Shown here piece after piece: positions 1-6,990 of a stretch of DNA of 10,507 nt; the stretch's first letter is position 1; each line of letters begins with the position of its first letter. The position numbers were made by a program, and so were the translations under genes. A model generated the notes under the pieces. It made no database searches and had not been told where the DNA came from. It saw only the letters and a program-made list of their open reading frames with translations. The DNA comes from JACCXJ01 sp052387115 (GTDB lineage: Bacteria; Pseudomonadota; Gammaproteobacteria; JACCXJ01): positions 1-10,507 of the forward strand of contig JBQTJM010000398.1 of assembly GCA_052387115.1 (NCBI GenBank), written 5' to 3'.

Positions 1-1377
1 TTCGTCGTGTGGTTCAACCATGCGCCCCTGCTCGCGGCGATCCGGGACACGCTCGGGCTCAGCGACGCGGAGATCAAGACCCTGCTGATCCTCAACGTGG
101 CGCTCACCATCCCGGCCCGCATCATCATCGGAATGCTGGTCGATCGCTTCGGTCCGCGCATCAGCTTCACGGGTCTCCTGGTGGCGGGCGGCGGACTGTG
201 CTTCCTGTTCGCGGCGGCCGAGAGCTACGAGCTCCTCGCCCTGTCGCGGTTTCTCCTGGGGTTCGTGGGTGCCGGCTTCGTGATCGGCATCCGCATGATC
301 GGCGAGTGGTTCCCGGCCCGCCAGGTGGGCCTGGCCCAGGGGATCTATGCCGGCTGGGGCAACTTCGGCTCCGCGGCCGCCGCCATCACCCTGCCGGCCT
401 TGGCGCTCTCCATCGGCGGTGCCGAGGGCTGGCGGTACGCGGTCGCGAGCACCGGCGTTTGCGCCATCGTCTATGCCCTGGTCTACTATCTGAACGTCCG
501 TGACACGCCCGAAGGCGCGACCTATTTCAAGCCCAACAAGCACGGCGGGCTGGAGGTGACGAGCCGCGGCGATTTCTTCTGCTACCTGGTCATGAACGCG
601 CCGCTCTACCTCGCGCTGACGATGCTGGCGGCGAAGCTCGCGGGCCTCGGGCTCCTGTCGGAGCTGGCACGCCGCTCCATCGATCTCATCCTGCTCACCA
701 CCTTCTGCTACCAGTGCCTGCGCATCTACCAGATCAACGCGCGGGTGTTCGTGCAGCCCCGCCCCTCGGTACACCGCTACAAGTTCAAGCAGGTGGCCAT
801 CCTGAGTCTCGCCTACGCGGTCGCCTTCGGGTCCGAGCTGGCCGTGGTGTCGATGCTCCCGCTATTCTTTCAGGACACCTTCGGGCTGTCGTCGGTGATG
901 GCCGGTCTCCTGGCCGCGCCCTTCGGGCTGGTGGTGGTGGTCATGCGTCCGCTGGGTGGTCATGTGAGCGATCGCTTCGGGCGCAAGCGGACGCTCGTCA
1001 CCGTCATGATCGGCCTCGCCTGCGGCTACGCGCTCATGAGCCAGATCGACGCCGATTGGCCCATCGCGCTGGCCGTCGCGGCCTGCATCGGCTGCGGGCT
1101 CTTCGTGCACCTCGGTACGGGCGCGGTGTTCGCCATCATCCCGCTCATCCAGCGCCGCCTCACCGGCCAGATCGCCGGACTGGCCGGGGCCTACGGCAAC
1201 GTCGGCGGCGTCGCGTTCCTGACCGTGCTGGCCGCCGTGGATACTTCGACCTTCTTTCTCACCATCGCCATTTCGGCGACCGTGCTGGTCGGGCTCGTGC
1301 TGTTCCTCGACGAACCCAGCGGGACCATGGCCGAGGTGTTGCCCGATGGTACGGTGCAGTTGATCGACGTGACCTGA
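1..1377 (+). CDS. narK: NarK-type nitrate/nitrite transporter (NNP family, MFS), 5' end outside window
   Basis: Inner-membrane nitrate uptake or nitrate/nitrite exchange carrier of the major facilitator superfamily. The reading frame is open from base 1 (codons for F-V-V-W-F-N-H), so the GTG at base 7 is an internal valine and the true start lies upstream. Both NNP signature motifs are visible: GIYAGWGNFG around codons 114-123 and GLAGAYGNVGG near the C-terminus. The helix-2 arginine (IPARIIIGMLVDRFGPR) and the second-half VMRPLGGHVSDRFGRK match the nitrate-binding arginine regions of NarK. The long central segment (GGLEVTSRGDFF to VHRYKFKQVAIL) is typical of proteobacterial NarK with an extended cytoplasmic/TM insert. 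The downstream kinase-phosphatase gene suggests a nitrate assimilation or respiration locus, but no reductase gene is in view. Whether it carries out uptake or antiport cannot be decided from sequence. Confidence 0.93.
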   Translation, partial: FVVWFNHAPLLAAIRDTLGLSDAEIKTLLILNVALTIPARIIIGMLVDRFGPRISFTGLLVAGGGLCFLFAAAESYELLALSRFLLGFVGAGFVIGIRMIGEWFPARQVGLAQGIYAGWGNFGSAAAAITLPALALSIGGAEGWRYAVASTGVCAIVYALVYYLNVRDTPEGATYFKPNKHGGLEVTSRGDFFCYLVMNAPLYLALTMLAAKLAGLGLLSELARRSIDLILLTTFCYQCLRIYQINARVFVQPRPSVHRYKFKQVAILSLAYAVAFGSELAVVSMLPLFFQDTFGLSSVMAGLLAAPFGLVVVVMRPLGGHVSDRFGRKRTLVTVMIGLACGYALMSQIDADWPIALAVAACIGCGLFVHLGTGAVFAIIPLIQRRLTGQIAGLAGAYGNVGGVAFLTVLAAVDTSTFFLTIAISATVLVGLVLFLDEPSGTMAEVLPDGTVQLIDVT

Positions 1378-1539
1378 GAGTTTGTAAAAAACCTGCTGCG
1401 CTCGGGATCTCGCGTTCCGGCGGTGCTCGGAATCCTCATGTATTTCAATATACACTCCGGTTCCTGCGCTCCGGCGGAACGCGACCTCCCTTCGCTCGCG
1501 ACGGTTTTTTCACAAACTCTGAGAGCCTGTGAAAGAACC
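1377..1539. repeat. Intergenic inverted repeat with alternative pairing arms
   Basis: A 144-bp imperfect inverted repeat fills the narK-kinase gap. The left arm AGAGTTTGTAAAAAACC (1377-1393) is complementary to GGTTTTTTCACAAACTCT (1503-1520) except for one extra base. Inner segments also pair in part (TCGCGTTCC with GGAACGCGA), and the centre is AT-rich (about 1439-1457). The left arm begins at the last base of the narK stop codon. A third segment, GAGAGCCTGTGAAAGAACC (1521-1539), is a degenerate direct copy of the left arm and can pair with the right arm instead. It may be a MITE-like element, a terminator, or a leader that switches structure before the kinase gene. Function is inferred only. 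Confidence 0.7.
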
Positions 1540-1553
1540 CGCCGCGCAGCCCG

Positions 1554-3263
1554 ATGGCTACACAGCTTCTAGTCTCCACCGGTCAGTGCTCGGACGCCGG
1601 GCGCAGACCGCGCAACGAGGACTTCCACGGCATCCACATCCCGCGCGCCGACCAGCTCGGGACCAAGGGTATCGCCGCAGCGATCGCCGACGGCGTGAGT
1701 AGCTGCGAGAGCGGCCAGGAGGCCTCGGGGGCGTGCGTGGTCGGGTTCCTGGAGGACTATTTCAGCACCCCGGACTCCTGGTCCGTGCAGAAGTCCGCCC
1801 AGAAGGTCCTGACCGCGCTCAACGCCTGGCTTTATAGCCAGGGACAGCGAACCCGCGATTCGGGGCGGGGGCTCCTCACCACCTTCAGCGCCGTGGTCTT
1901 GAAATCGACCACGGCGCACCTCTTCCATGTCGGCGACAGCCGCATCTACCGGCTGCGCGACGGCGATCTGGAGCGCCTGAGCACGGATCATCAGACCTTC
2001 ATCGGGCCCGGACCGGCGTTCCTGTCCCGGGCGCTGGGCGCCGATCTGAGCGTCGAGATCGATTACCGCAAGCTGCCGGTCATGGAGGGCGACATCTTCG
2101 TCCTGACCACCGACGGCGTGCATGGTTACCTGGACGACAAGGCCATCAGCCGTTCCATCCAGGCCTATCGTAGTAACCTCGACTCCGCGGCCACCGAGAT
2201 AGTCCGGGCGGCGCTCGCCAATGCCAGCCCGGACAACGCCACCTGCCAGATCGTCCGCATCGACGCCCTCCCGTTGCAGCGCCCCGAGGAGGTCTACCAG
2301 GAGCTCACCGAGCTGCCTTTCCCGCCCCCGCTCAATCCGGGCATGACGCTCGATGGCTATCGCATCCTCCGCGAGGTACACGCCAGCAGCCGCTCGCAGA
2401 TCTACCTCGCGATCGACGGCGAAACGGGCCGGCAAGTCGCGCTCAAGACGCCGTCCGTCAACTACGAGGACGACCTCGGCTACATCGATCGCTTCGTGTT
2501 GGAAGAATGGGTCGGGCGGCGCATCGACAACCCGCACGTCGCCAAGGTCTATGTCCCGACGCGGGCGTGCCGGTTCCTGTACTACGTCACCGAATATGTA
2601 CAGGGCGTCACGCTGAGACAGTGGATGCACGACCGGGCGGAGCGGCGCCTCGAAGATATGCGCAAGATCATCGAACAGATCGCCAAGGGGCTGCAGGCCT
2701 TCCATCGCCTGGAGATGCTGCACCGGGATCTCAAACCCGAAAACGTCATGATCGACTACGCCGAGCATGTGAAGCTCGTGGATTTCGGTTCGACGCGGGT
2801 CTCGGGGATCGCCGAGATCACCACGCCGATCGAGCGCGTCGGCCTGCTCGGCACCCGTAACTATTGCGCCCCGGAGTACTTCCGAAACGAGCCGGGGACG
2901 ACGGCCTCGGACGTGTACTCGCTGGGTGTGATCGCCTATGAGCTCCTGACGGATGTCCTACCCTACGGCGAGATGCCGCACGATGGGGGCGCGCGCCGGC
3001 TGGACTATAAGCCGGCCTGCTACCGCAACCCGACCGTTCCCCGCTGGGTGGATGGTGCCTTGCGCAAGGCCGTACACCGGGACCCAAAACGCCGCTACCA
3101 GGAGGTCTCGGAGCTGATCCACGACCTCAGACATCCGAACGCAGCGCTGATCGACCAGGCGCCGCGCCCCTTGCTGGAGCGCAATCCCGTGGCCTTCTGG
3201 CGCACCGCCGCCCTCCTCTTGCTGGTACTGGTCTTCTATCTCTTGTTCCGGCTGGCGCACTAG
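1554..3263 (+). CDS. Bifunctional PP2C-type protein phosphatase / Ser-Thr protein kinase, C-terminal membrane anchor
   Basis: A 569-residue fusion. Residues 1 to about 237 form a PP2C phosphatase with the metal-binding acidic motifs in order: RNED (20-23), ADG (45-47), VGDSRIYR (126-133), TTDG (185-188) and DN (227-228). Residues about 265-530 form a Hanks-type kinase: VALK with Lys298, catalytic loop HRDLKPEN (390-397; Asp392, Asn397), DFG (410-412) and APE (439-441). The glycine-rich loop is degenerate (REVHASSRSQIY). A hydrophobic helix at about 549-566 anchors the tail, leaving both enzymes cytoplasmic. Orthologues of this exact architecture are repeatedly found beside nitrate transporter genes in gammaproteobacteria, so a role in controlling nitrate uptake or assimilation is a reasonable inference. 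Substrates are unknown. The start ATG gives the usual family N-terminus, although no strong Shine-Dalgarno is seen. It follows narK by 176 bp on the same strand and may be co-transcribed. Confidence 0.93.
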   Translation: MATQLLVSTGQCSDAGRRPRNEDFHGIHIPRADQLGTKGIAAAIADGVSSCESGQEASGACVVGFLEDYFSTPDSWSVQKSAQKVLTALNAWLYSQGQRTRDSGRGLLTTFSAVVLKSTTAHLFHVGDSRIYRLRDGDLERLSTDHQTFIGPGPAFLSRALGADLSVEIDYRKLPVMEGDIFVLTTDGVHGYLDDKAISRSIQAYRSNLDSAATEIVRAALANASPDNATCQIVRIDALPLQRPEEVYQELTELPFPPPLNPGMTLDGYRILREVHASSRSQIYLAIDGETGRQVALKTPSVNYEDDLGYIDRFVLEEWVGRRIDNPHVAKVYVPTRACRFLYYVTEYVQGVTLRQWMHDRAERRLEDMRKIIEQIAKGLQAFHRLEMLHRDLKPENVMIDYAEHVKLVDFGSTRVSGIAEITTPIERVGLLGTRNYCAPEYFRNEPGTTASDVYSLGVIAYELLTDVLPYGEMPHDGGARRLDYKPACYRNPTVPRWVDGALRKAVHRDPKRRYQEVSELIHDLRHPNAALIDQAPRPLLERNPVAFWRTAALLLLVLVFYLLFRLAH

Positions 3264-3295
3264 CCCAGGTTTAATAAACCTGGGTAGCCTTTTTC
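3264..3295 (+). terminator. Stem-loop terminator after the kinase gene
   Basis: Directly after the TAG stop, CCCAGGTTTA (3264-3273) pairs with TAAACCTGGG (3275-3284). As an RNA hairpin this is a CCCAGG/CCTGGG stem with an AT-rich loop. A short T-run (CCTTTTT) follows about five bases later. This is a plausible intrinsic terminator, though the T-run is not immediately adjacent. Confidence 0.6.
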
Positions 3296-3319
3296 CGGAA
3301 GGGGGACGGCGGCATTCTT

Positions 3320-3360
3320 CCCCTCCCCCTTCCGAAGGGGGAGGGTAGGGTGGGGGTTTA
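3320..3360. repeat. G-rich REP-like palindrome
   Basis: CCCTCCCCCTTC (3321-3332) and GAAGGGGGAGGG (3334-3345) form 12-bp perfect arms around one base, followed by TAGGGTGGGGGTTTA. A shorter related motif, CCGGAAGGGGGA, lies just upstream near 3296-3307. The core is shared with the palindrome at 6528-6566, so these look like two members of one dispersed repeat family. The right end supplies the stop codon of the leftward small gene. Confidence 0.65.
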
Positions 3361-3642
3361 CCAGCGGTCCAGTGGGGCATCCTGTGCCAGACCGCGCAGC
3401 ACCGCGCCCAGAGCGCGACCGCGCGCGGATCCGATCCGATAGGCGGTCTCGACCAGCGCCGTGTCGGGGGCTTCCGCGCATGCGCCCTCGGAGAACCCGA
3501 GCACGGTGGGGATCGTGGTGTCGCCCTCGTCGAAGGGCGTGATCTGGCTCAGGCGGACGGACCTGGCCGGCCTCGCGCCGCCGTCCTCCACGCAGGAATG
3601 GACGACGAGGATAGGGAAAGTCTGAGTGGCGGGAGCGTTCAT
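3358..3642 (-). CDS. Hypothetical 94-residue protein
   Basis: I do not recognise this protein. The start is chosen at ATG 3642 because GGAGGAGT (about 3652-3659, minus strand) is a strong Shine-Dalgarno at good spacing. A longer frame from 3690 would place that site inside the coding region. The product (MNAPATQTFPILVVHSCVED... to ...LAQDAPLDRW) has no signal peptide, membrane helix or clear motif. It looks like a small soluble protein with a hydrophobic N-terminal strand (FPILVVHS). It lies downstream of epmA on the same strand, with a gap of about 176 bp. Its TAA stop lies in the flanking G-rich repeat, so the C-terminus may have been shortened by the repeat. Confidence 0.6.
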   Translation of the reverse strand: MNAPATQTFPILVVHSCVEDGGARPARSVRLSQITPFDEGDTTIPTVLGFSEGACAEAPDTALVETAYRIGSARGRALGAVLRGLAQDAPLDRW

Positions 3643-3818
3643 GGGCTTCGACTCCTCCGAATGATTTCGGTTGCCAGCATGCGCCGGCAAGGTGACACCC
3701 GCGTGACCGCTCTTATCCGGTGCGACGCACTGGATCGGGTCAGGGTCGGATCATAGGCCGCTCGCGCAGGATTGGGAATGCGACCGATCGTCGCACCCCC
3801 CTCAGCGTCTATGAGCTC

Positions 3819-4766
3819 TCAGGCCCGATCCAGCGGAAACGCCAGCACTTCTTCGATCGTCTCTACCCCGGTCGCGATCATGACCAGGCGGTCGAGACCC
3901 AGCGCGCAACCGGCACAGTCCGGCATGCCGCTCTCGAGGGCCGCCAGGAACAGTTCATCCAGGGGTACGGCCGGCAGGTCGAGCGTCCGCTGGCGCGCCT
4001 CCTCACGGAGCAGGCGCCGCCGCTGTTCGGCCCCGTCCCCGAGCTCACGGCAGCCGTTAGCGATCTCGATGCCGCGGATGAACAGCTCGAAACGCTCTGC
4101 GACCGGCGGCGTCCCCGCCCGCACCCGGGCGAAGGCGGCCTGAGCTTCGGGGAAATCGAAGAGAAAACACGGCCGGTCGTGGCCCAGCCGCGGCGTCACC
4201 GCATGGCTCAGGAGGAAATCCAGGTACGCGCCGCGATCCAGGCCCTCCGCAGCAAGACCCAGCCCACGGGCGCACGCGGCCAGCGCCTCCAAGTCCGCCG
4301 TGTGTGGATCGATGCCGAGGGCGTCCTCGAAGGCGCGCCCATAGCGGATACGCTCGAACGTTTCGGACCCGAGGAGGGCCGACATCAGGGCCTCCACCTC
4401 GTCCATGAGCGCATGGTGATCGAAGCCGGGCCGGTACCACTCGATGAGCGTAAACTCGGGATTGTGCAAGCGCCCTGCTTCGCCATCCCGGAATACCCGT
4501 GCGATCTGGTAGATGGGACCGCTGCCGGCGCACAAGAGCCGCTTCATGGCGGCCTCGGGCGAGGGCGGGAGGTAACGGCGCCGGCCACCGGTGAGGGTAG
4601 TGCGGAGCGCGAGGATGTGCGGCTCGCCGAGGCCGCCCCGGCACAGCATGGGGGTCTCGACCTCCAGGACCGAGCGCCCGGCGAAGAAGGCGCGGACCCG
4701 CGCCAGGACCTCCGCCCGGATGCGCAGGGTCCCGAGCGATGCGCCAGGCCGCCAGTCCTCCGGCAT
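3819..4766 (-). CDS. epmA: EF-P--(R)-beta-lysine ligase EpmA (PoxA/GenX)
   Basis: A truncated class II lysyl-tRNA synthetase paralogue that activates beta-lysine with ATP and attaches it to Lys34 of elongation factor P. The 315-residue length is close to the E. coli enzyme (about 325), and the N-terminus (MPEDWRPGASLGTLRIRAEVL) lines up with the usual family start. There is no tRNA anticodon-binding domain. Class II signatures are present: LEVETP near 34-39, motif 2 FRDGEAGRLHNPEFTLIEWY (92-111), FELFIRGIEIANGCREL (226-242) and motif 3 GCALGLDRLVM (286-296). It starts 16 bp after the efp stop codon on the same strand, so efp-epmA is very likely one transcript. The frame is open further upstream into efp, but that extension is the efp shadow. 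Confidence 0.95.
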   Translation of the reverse strand: MPEDWRPGASLGTLRIRAEVLARVRAFFAGRSVLEVETPMLCRGGLGEPHILALRTTLTGGRRRYLPPSPEAAMKRLLCAGSGPIYQIARVFRDGEAGRLHNPEFTLIEWYRPGFDHHALMDEVEALMSALLGSETFERIRYGRAFEDALGIDPHTADLEALAACARGLGLAAEGLDRGAYLDFLLSHAVTPRLGHDRPCFLFDFPEAQAAFARVRAGTPPVAERFELFIRGIEIANGCRELGDGAEQRRRLLREEARQRTLDLPAVPLDELFLAALESGMPDCAGCALGLDRLVMIATGVETIEEVLAFPLDRA

Positions 4767-4782
4767 GCCGGTCCAGAGGACC

Positions 4783-5352
4783 TCAGTCCTTGACGCGGGC
4801 GACGTAGAGGCCGGTGCGGGTATCGACCCGGATCGCCTCCCCGGTCTCGATGAAGAGCGGAACCTTGACCACCGCCCCGGTCTCCAGGGTGGCCGGTTTG
4901 GTGCCGCCGGTGGCCGTGTCACCGCGCATACCGGGGTCGGTCCCGGTGATCTCGAGGACCGCGAAGTTCGGGGCGGCGATTGCCAGCGGCTCCCCGTTCC
5001 AGAGGGTCACGACGCAGGTCTCCTGGCCTTTGAGCCATTGGCGCGCCTCGGCCATCGCCGTCTCGCCCGCCGAGAGTTGCTCGAAGCTCTCGGGGTCCAT
5101 GAAATGCCAGTGGTCCCCATCGTTGTAGAGGTACTGCATGTCCTTGTCCACGACATCGGCGGCCTCCACCGTGTCCCCCGACTTGAAGGTGCGCTCGATG
5201 ACGCGGCCGGTCTTGAGGTTGCGGATCCGCACGCGGTTAAAGGCCTGGCCCTTGCCCGGCTTGACGAACTCGTTCTCGACGATGTTGCAGGGCGCCCCAT
5301 CGAGCATGATCTTGAGACCGGCCCTGAACTGACTGGTACTATAGGTCGCCAT
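4783..5352 (-). CDS. efp: Translation elongation factor P
   Basis: Ribosome-binding factor that rescues ribosomes stalled at consecutive prolines. The product has 189 residues (E. coli 188) and starts MATYSTSQFRAGLKIMLDG. The tip loop FVKPGKGQAF carries Lys34, the site of beta-lysylation. The remaining two OB-like domains are complete, including YLYNDGDHWHFMDPESFEQL and the C-terminal GDTATGGTKPATLETGAVV signature. A longer open frame to 5841 is rejected because it runs through epmB on the other strand. It is the first gene of the leftward efp-epmA pair and is divergent from epmB, so the modification substrate and both modifying enzymes are adjacent. Confidence 0.98.
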   Translation of the reverse strand: MATYSTSQFRAGLKIMLDGAPCNIVENEFVKPGKGQAFNRVRIRNLKTGRVIERTFKSGDTVEAADVVDKDMQYLYNDGDHWHFMDPESFEQLSAGETAMAEARQWLKGQETCVVTLWNGEPLAIAAPNFAVLEITGTDPGMRGDTATGGTKPATLETGAVVKVPLFIETGEAIRVDTRTGLYVARVKD

Positions 5353-5382
5353 CGATACGTCCCGGGTGCCGAAAAGCCCATT
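5353..5382. promoter_or_regulatory. 30-bp divergent start region between efp and epmB
   Basis: Only 30 bp separate the efp and epmB start codons. No convincing -35/-10 pair or strong Shine-Dalgarno can be placed inside it on either strand. Promoters and leader sequences of each gene must therefore overlap the first codons of the neighbouring gene. On the efp side a TATCATAAT-like stretch (about 5380-5388, minus strand) could serve as a -10. Confidence 0.4.
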
Positions 5383-6402
5383 ATGATAACGTATGCGGGG
5401 AATGTGCCCGAGCGCGGTGCCTGGCGGGAGGCGCTCGCCGATGCCATCTCCGACCCCAGGGAACTGTTGCGCGACCTCTGCCTCTCGCCCGCCGCGCTCG
5501 GCTCCTCCGAGGCCGCGCTGCGCCAGTTCTCCCTGCGCGTCCCGCGCGGGTTCGCGGCGCGCATGCACAAGGGCGATGCCCGCGACCCGCTGCTGCGCCA
5601 GGTGCTGCCGGTGGGCGCAGAAACCGACCCGGTGCCGGGCTACGGCCCCGATCCGGTGGGCGATCTCTCCGCCGAGGTGGTGCCCGGCGTCCTTCACAAG
5701 TACCACGGTCGGGTGCTGCTGGTCCTCACCGGCGCCTGCGCGATCCACTGCCGCTATTGTTTTCGCCGCCACTTTACTTATGGTCGTTCGTCCCCCGCTC
5801 GGGACCGTTTCGAGTCGGCGCTGCGCTACATCCGTGACCATCCCGAAATCACCGAGGTGATCCTGAGCGGCGGCGATCCCCTGTCGCTACCCGATACCCG
5901 TTTGGCGGACCTCGCCGCGCGCCTCGCCACGATCCCGCACCTCCGGCGGCTCAGGGTCCACAGCCGCCTACCCATCGTCCTGCCGGAGCGCGTGGACCAG
6001 GCCCTGCTGAGTTGGCTCACCGGGACGCGGCTCAGCCCCGTCATGGTGGTCCACGCCAACCACCCCCAAGAGATCGATGCGAGCGTCGCACGCGCCCTCG
6101 CAGCGCTTCGCCTCGCGGGCGTGACCGTGCTCAATCAATCGGTCTTGCTCGCCGGGATCAACGACGAGATCGACGTGCTCGTCGCGCTCAGCGAGAGGCT
6201 CTTAGAGGCCGGTGTCCTGCCTTATTACCTCCACCTCCTCGACCCCGTCGCCGGCGCGGCGCACTTCGATGTCGATCCCCGCCGCGCGGGGGCGATCTAC
6301 GACAGATTATCTCGAACCCTCCCCGGATATCTGGTGCCGAAGCTCGTTCGGGAGCGGCCCGGCGCGCCTTACAAGGTGCCGGTCGAGTTACTCCCGCCCT
6401 GA
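5383..6402 (+). CDS. epmB: EF-P beta-lysylation protein EpmB (lysine 2,3-aminomutase, radical SAM)
   Basis: Radical SAM, PLP-dependent enzyme that isomerises L-alpha-lysine to (R)-beta-lysine for EpmA. The product has 339 residues (E. coli 342). The iron-sulfur motif CAIHCRYC gives Cys119, Cys123 and Cys126. The SAM-contact motif SGGDPL follows, then HSRLPIVLPER and LLNQSVLL-type strands (VLNQSVLLAGIND). The C-terminal GAPYKVPV carries the predicted PLP lysine (about Lys331). The N-terminal part LRVPRGFAARMHKGDARDPLLRQVLP is the usual EpmB leader region. ATG 5383 matches the family start; the same frame is open back to 4591, but that part overlaps efp/epmA and is discarded. A stem-loop follows nine bases after the stop. 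Confidence 0.96.
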   Translation: MITYAGNVPERGAWREALADAISDPRELLRDLCLSPAALGSSEAALRQFSLRVPRGFAARMHKGDARDPLLRQVLPVGAETDPVPGYGPDPVGDLSAEVVPGVLHKYHGRVLLVLTGACAIHCRYCFRRHFTYGRSSPARDRFESALRYIRDHPEITEVILSGGDPLSLPDTRLADLAARLATIPHLRRLRVHSRLPIVLPERVDQALLSWLTGTRLSPVMVVHANHPQEIDASVARALAALRLAGVTVLNQSVLLAGINDEIDVLVALSERLLEAGVLPYYLHLLDPVAGAAHFDVDPRRAGAIYDRLSRTLPGYLVPKLVRERPGAPYKVPVELLPP

Positions 6403-6410
6403 TTCCGACA

Positions 6411-6436
6411 CCGTGGCTCATGGCACCGAGCCACGG
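6411..6436 (+). terminator. Stem-loop after epmB
   Basis: CCGTGGCTC (6411-6419) and GAGCCACGG (6428-6436) form a perfect 9-bp stem with an 8-base loop, starting 8 bp after the TGA. There is no T-run, so it may be a 3'-end stabiliser or a factor-dependent terminator rather than a classical intrinsic one. Confidence 0.5.
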
Positions 6437-6522
6437 ATCATAGGGCTCCGGACCACCCGCCGATCTCGAGCGGAAGGAAGAGGGGCCGCCGTGCTTACCC
6501 CGGCGGATCCCTTCCGCCGCAA

Positions 6523-6595
6523 GTGCAGCTCAAAGTCTCCCCCTTCTGAAGGGGGAGACTTTGAGCAAGGGGCAGAATTTGAGCAGGTGCAGCTC
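6523..6595. repeat. MITE/REP-like palindrome flanked by 9-bp direct repeats
   Basis: Arms of 19 bp (6528-6546 and 6548-6566) form a perfect palindrome around a single base, with the core TCCCCCTTCTGAAGGGGGA. The identical 9-mer GTGCAGCTC occurs at 6523-6531 and 6587-6595, like a target-site duplication around a 55-bp insertion. TTTGAGCA is also repeated (6560-6567 and 6579-6586). The core matches the 3321-3345 palindrome. The rest of the epmB-to-6828 gap (about 425 bp) holds no gene that I can support. Confidence 0.6.
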
Positions 6596-6755
6596 GCGGG
6601 ATCCGGTGACTACGACGCGCATCGCTCGCATGATGCGCCGGCTGCGGCCATGGGCGAGACCGCGGTCGTGAGTTGGGTGCTGGTTCCTCTGGCGTAGCGA
6701 TTCACAGAGCGCATGCGCGAGCGACGATCCAGCGTCCGGCCCTGCCACCGATCGC

Positions 6756-6780
6756 GTCTTGCACCCGTTGCTGTATACTT
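6756..6780 (+). promoter_or_regulatory. Possible -10 element upstream of the small membrane protein gene
   Basis: TATACT (6774-6779) is a good sigma-70 -10 hexamer 49 bp before the start codon at 6829. No -35 at 16-18 bp spacing is convincing; TTGCAC at 6759 is too close. Confidence 0.3.
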
Positions 6781-6828
6781 GCCGCGTGAGGGAGGTCTAT
6801 CCCTCGCGCAACAGCGTAGGAAAATCGC

Positions 6829-6960
6829 ATGGGCGCAGGGTTCCAGATGCTGATGTCCGGGGATCCGCTGGGGATCATCCTCGGCTTGGCAGGCATCGCC
6901 GCGATCGGTTTTTTCATCTACGTCGCGCTGCGTGGCGATAAGCCGGACGATAAGAAATGA
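6829..6960 (+). CDS. 43-residue single-pass membrane protein
   Basis: A small protein (start MGAGFQMLMSGDPLG, end LRGDKPDDKK) with one hydrophobic helix, about residues 14-34 (LGIILGLAGIAAIGFFIYVAL). It ends in a charged tail, which suggests a cytoplasmic C-terminus. The start is supported by AGGA (6818-6821) seven bases before the ATG, and a -10-like TATACT lies 49 bp upstream. The layout (short N-terminus, one helix, basic/acidic tail) is reminiscent of short DUF3149-type proteins, but I cannot confirm that family. It stands alone, with a GC-rich stem-loop directly after the stop codon. Function unknown. Confidence 0.6.
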   Translation: MGAGFQMLMSGDPLGIILGLAGIAAIGFFIYVALRGDKPDDKK

Positions 6961-6990
6961 CGGGGGTTCGGGGCGCCGGGTACCCCCCCG
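6961..6990 (+). terminator. GC-rich stem-loop after the small membrane protein gene
   Basis: GGGGGT (6962-6967) can pair with ACCCCC (6982-6987) immediately after the TGA. No T-run follows, so termination is only inferred from position. Confidence 0.35.

Noticed and set aside
1191..1455. Minus-strand frames over the end of narK and the repeat (MKYMRIPSTAGTRDPERS...)
   Set aside because: They read the repeat itself; such frames arise wherever the repeat occurs and show no protein family.
4591..5382. Plus-strand open frame continuous with epmB (would add about 264 residues)
   Set aside because: It lies antisense to efp and the start of epmA, and its composition is that of a shadow frame; the EpmB family starts at 5383.
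5353..5841. N-terminal extension of efp on the minus strand
   Set aside because: It is antisense to epmB; EF-P proteins start at MATYS and have about 188 residues.
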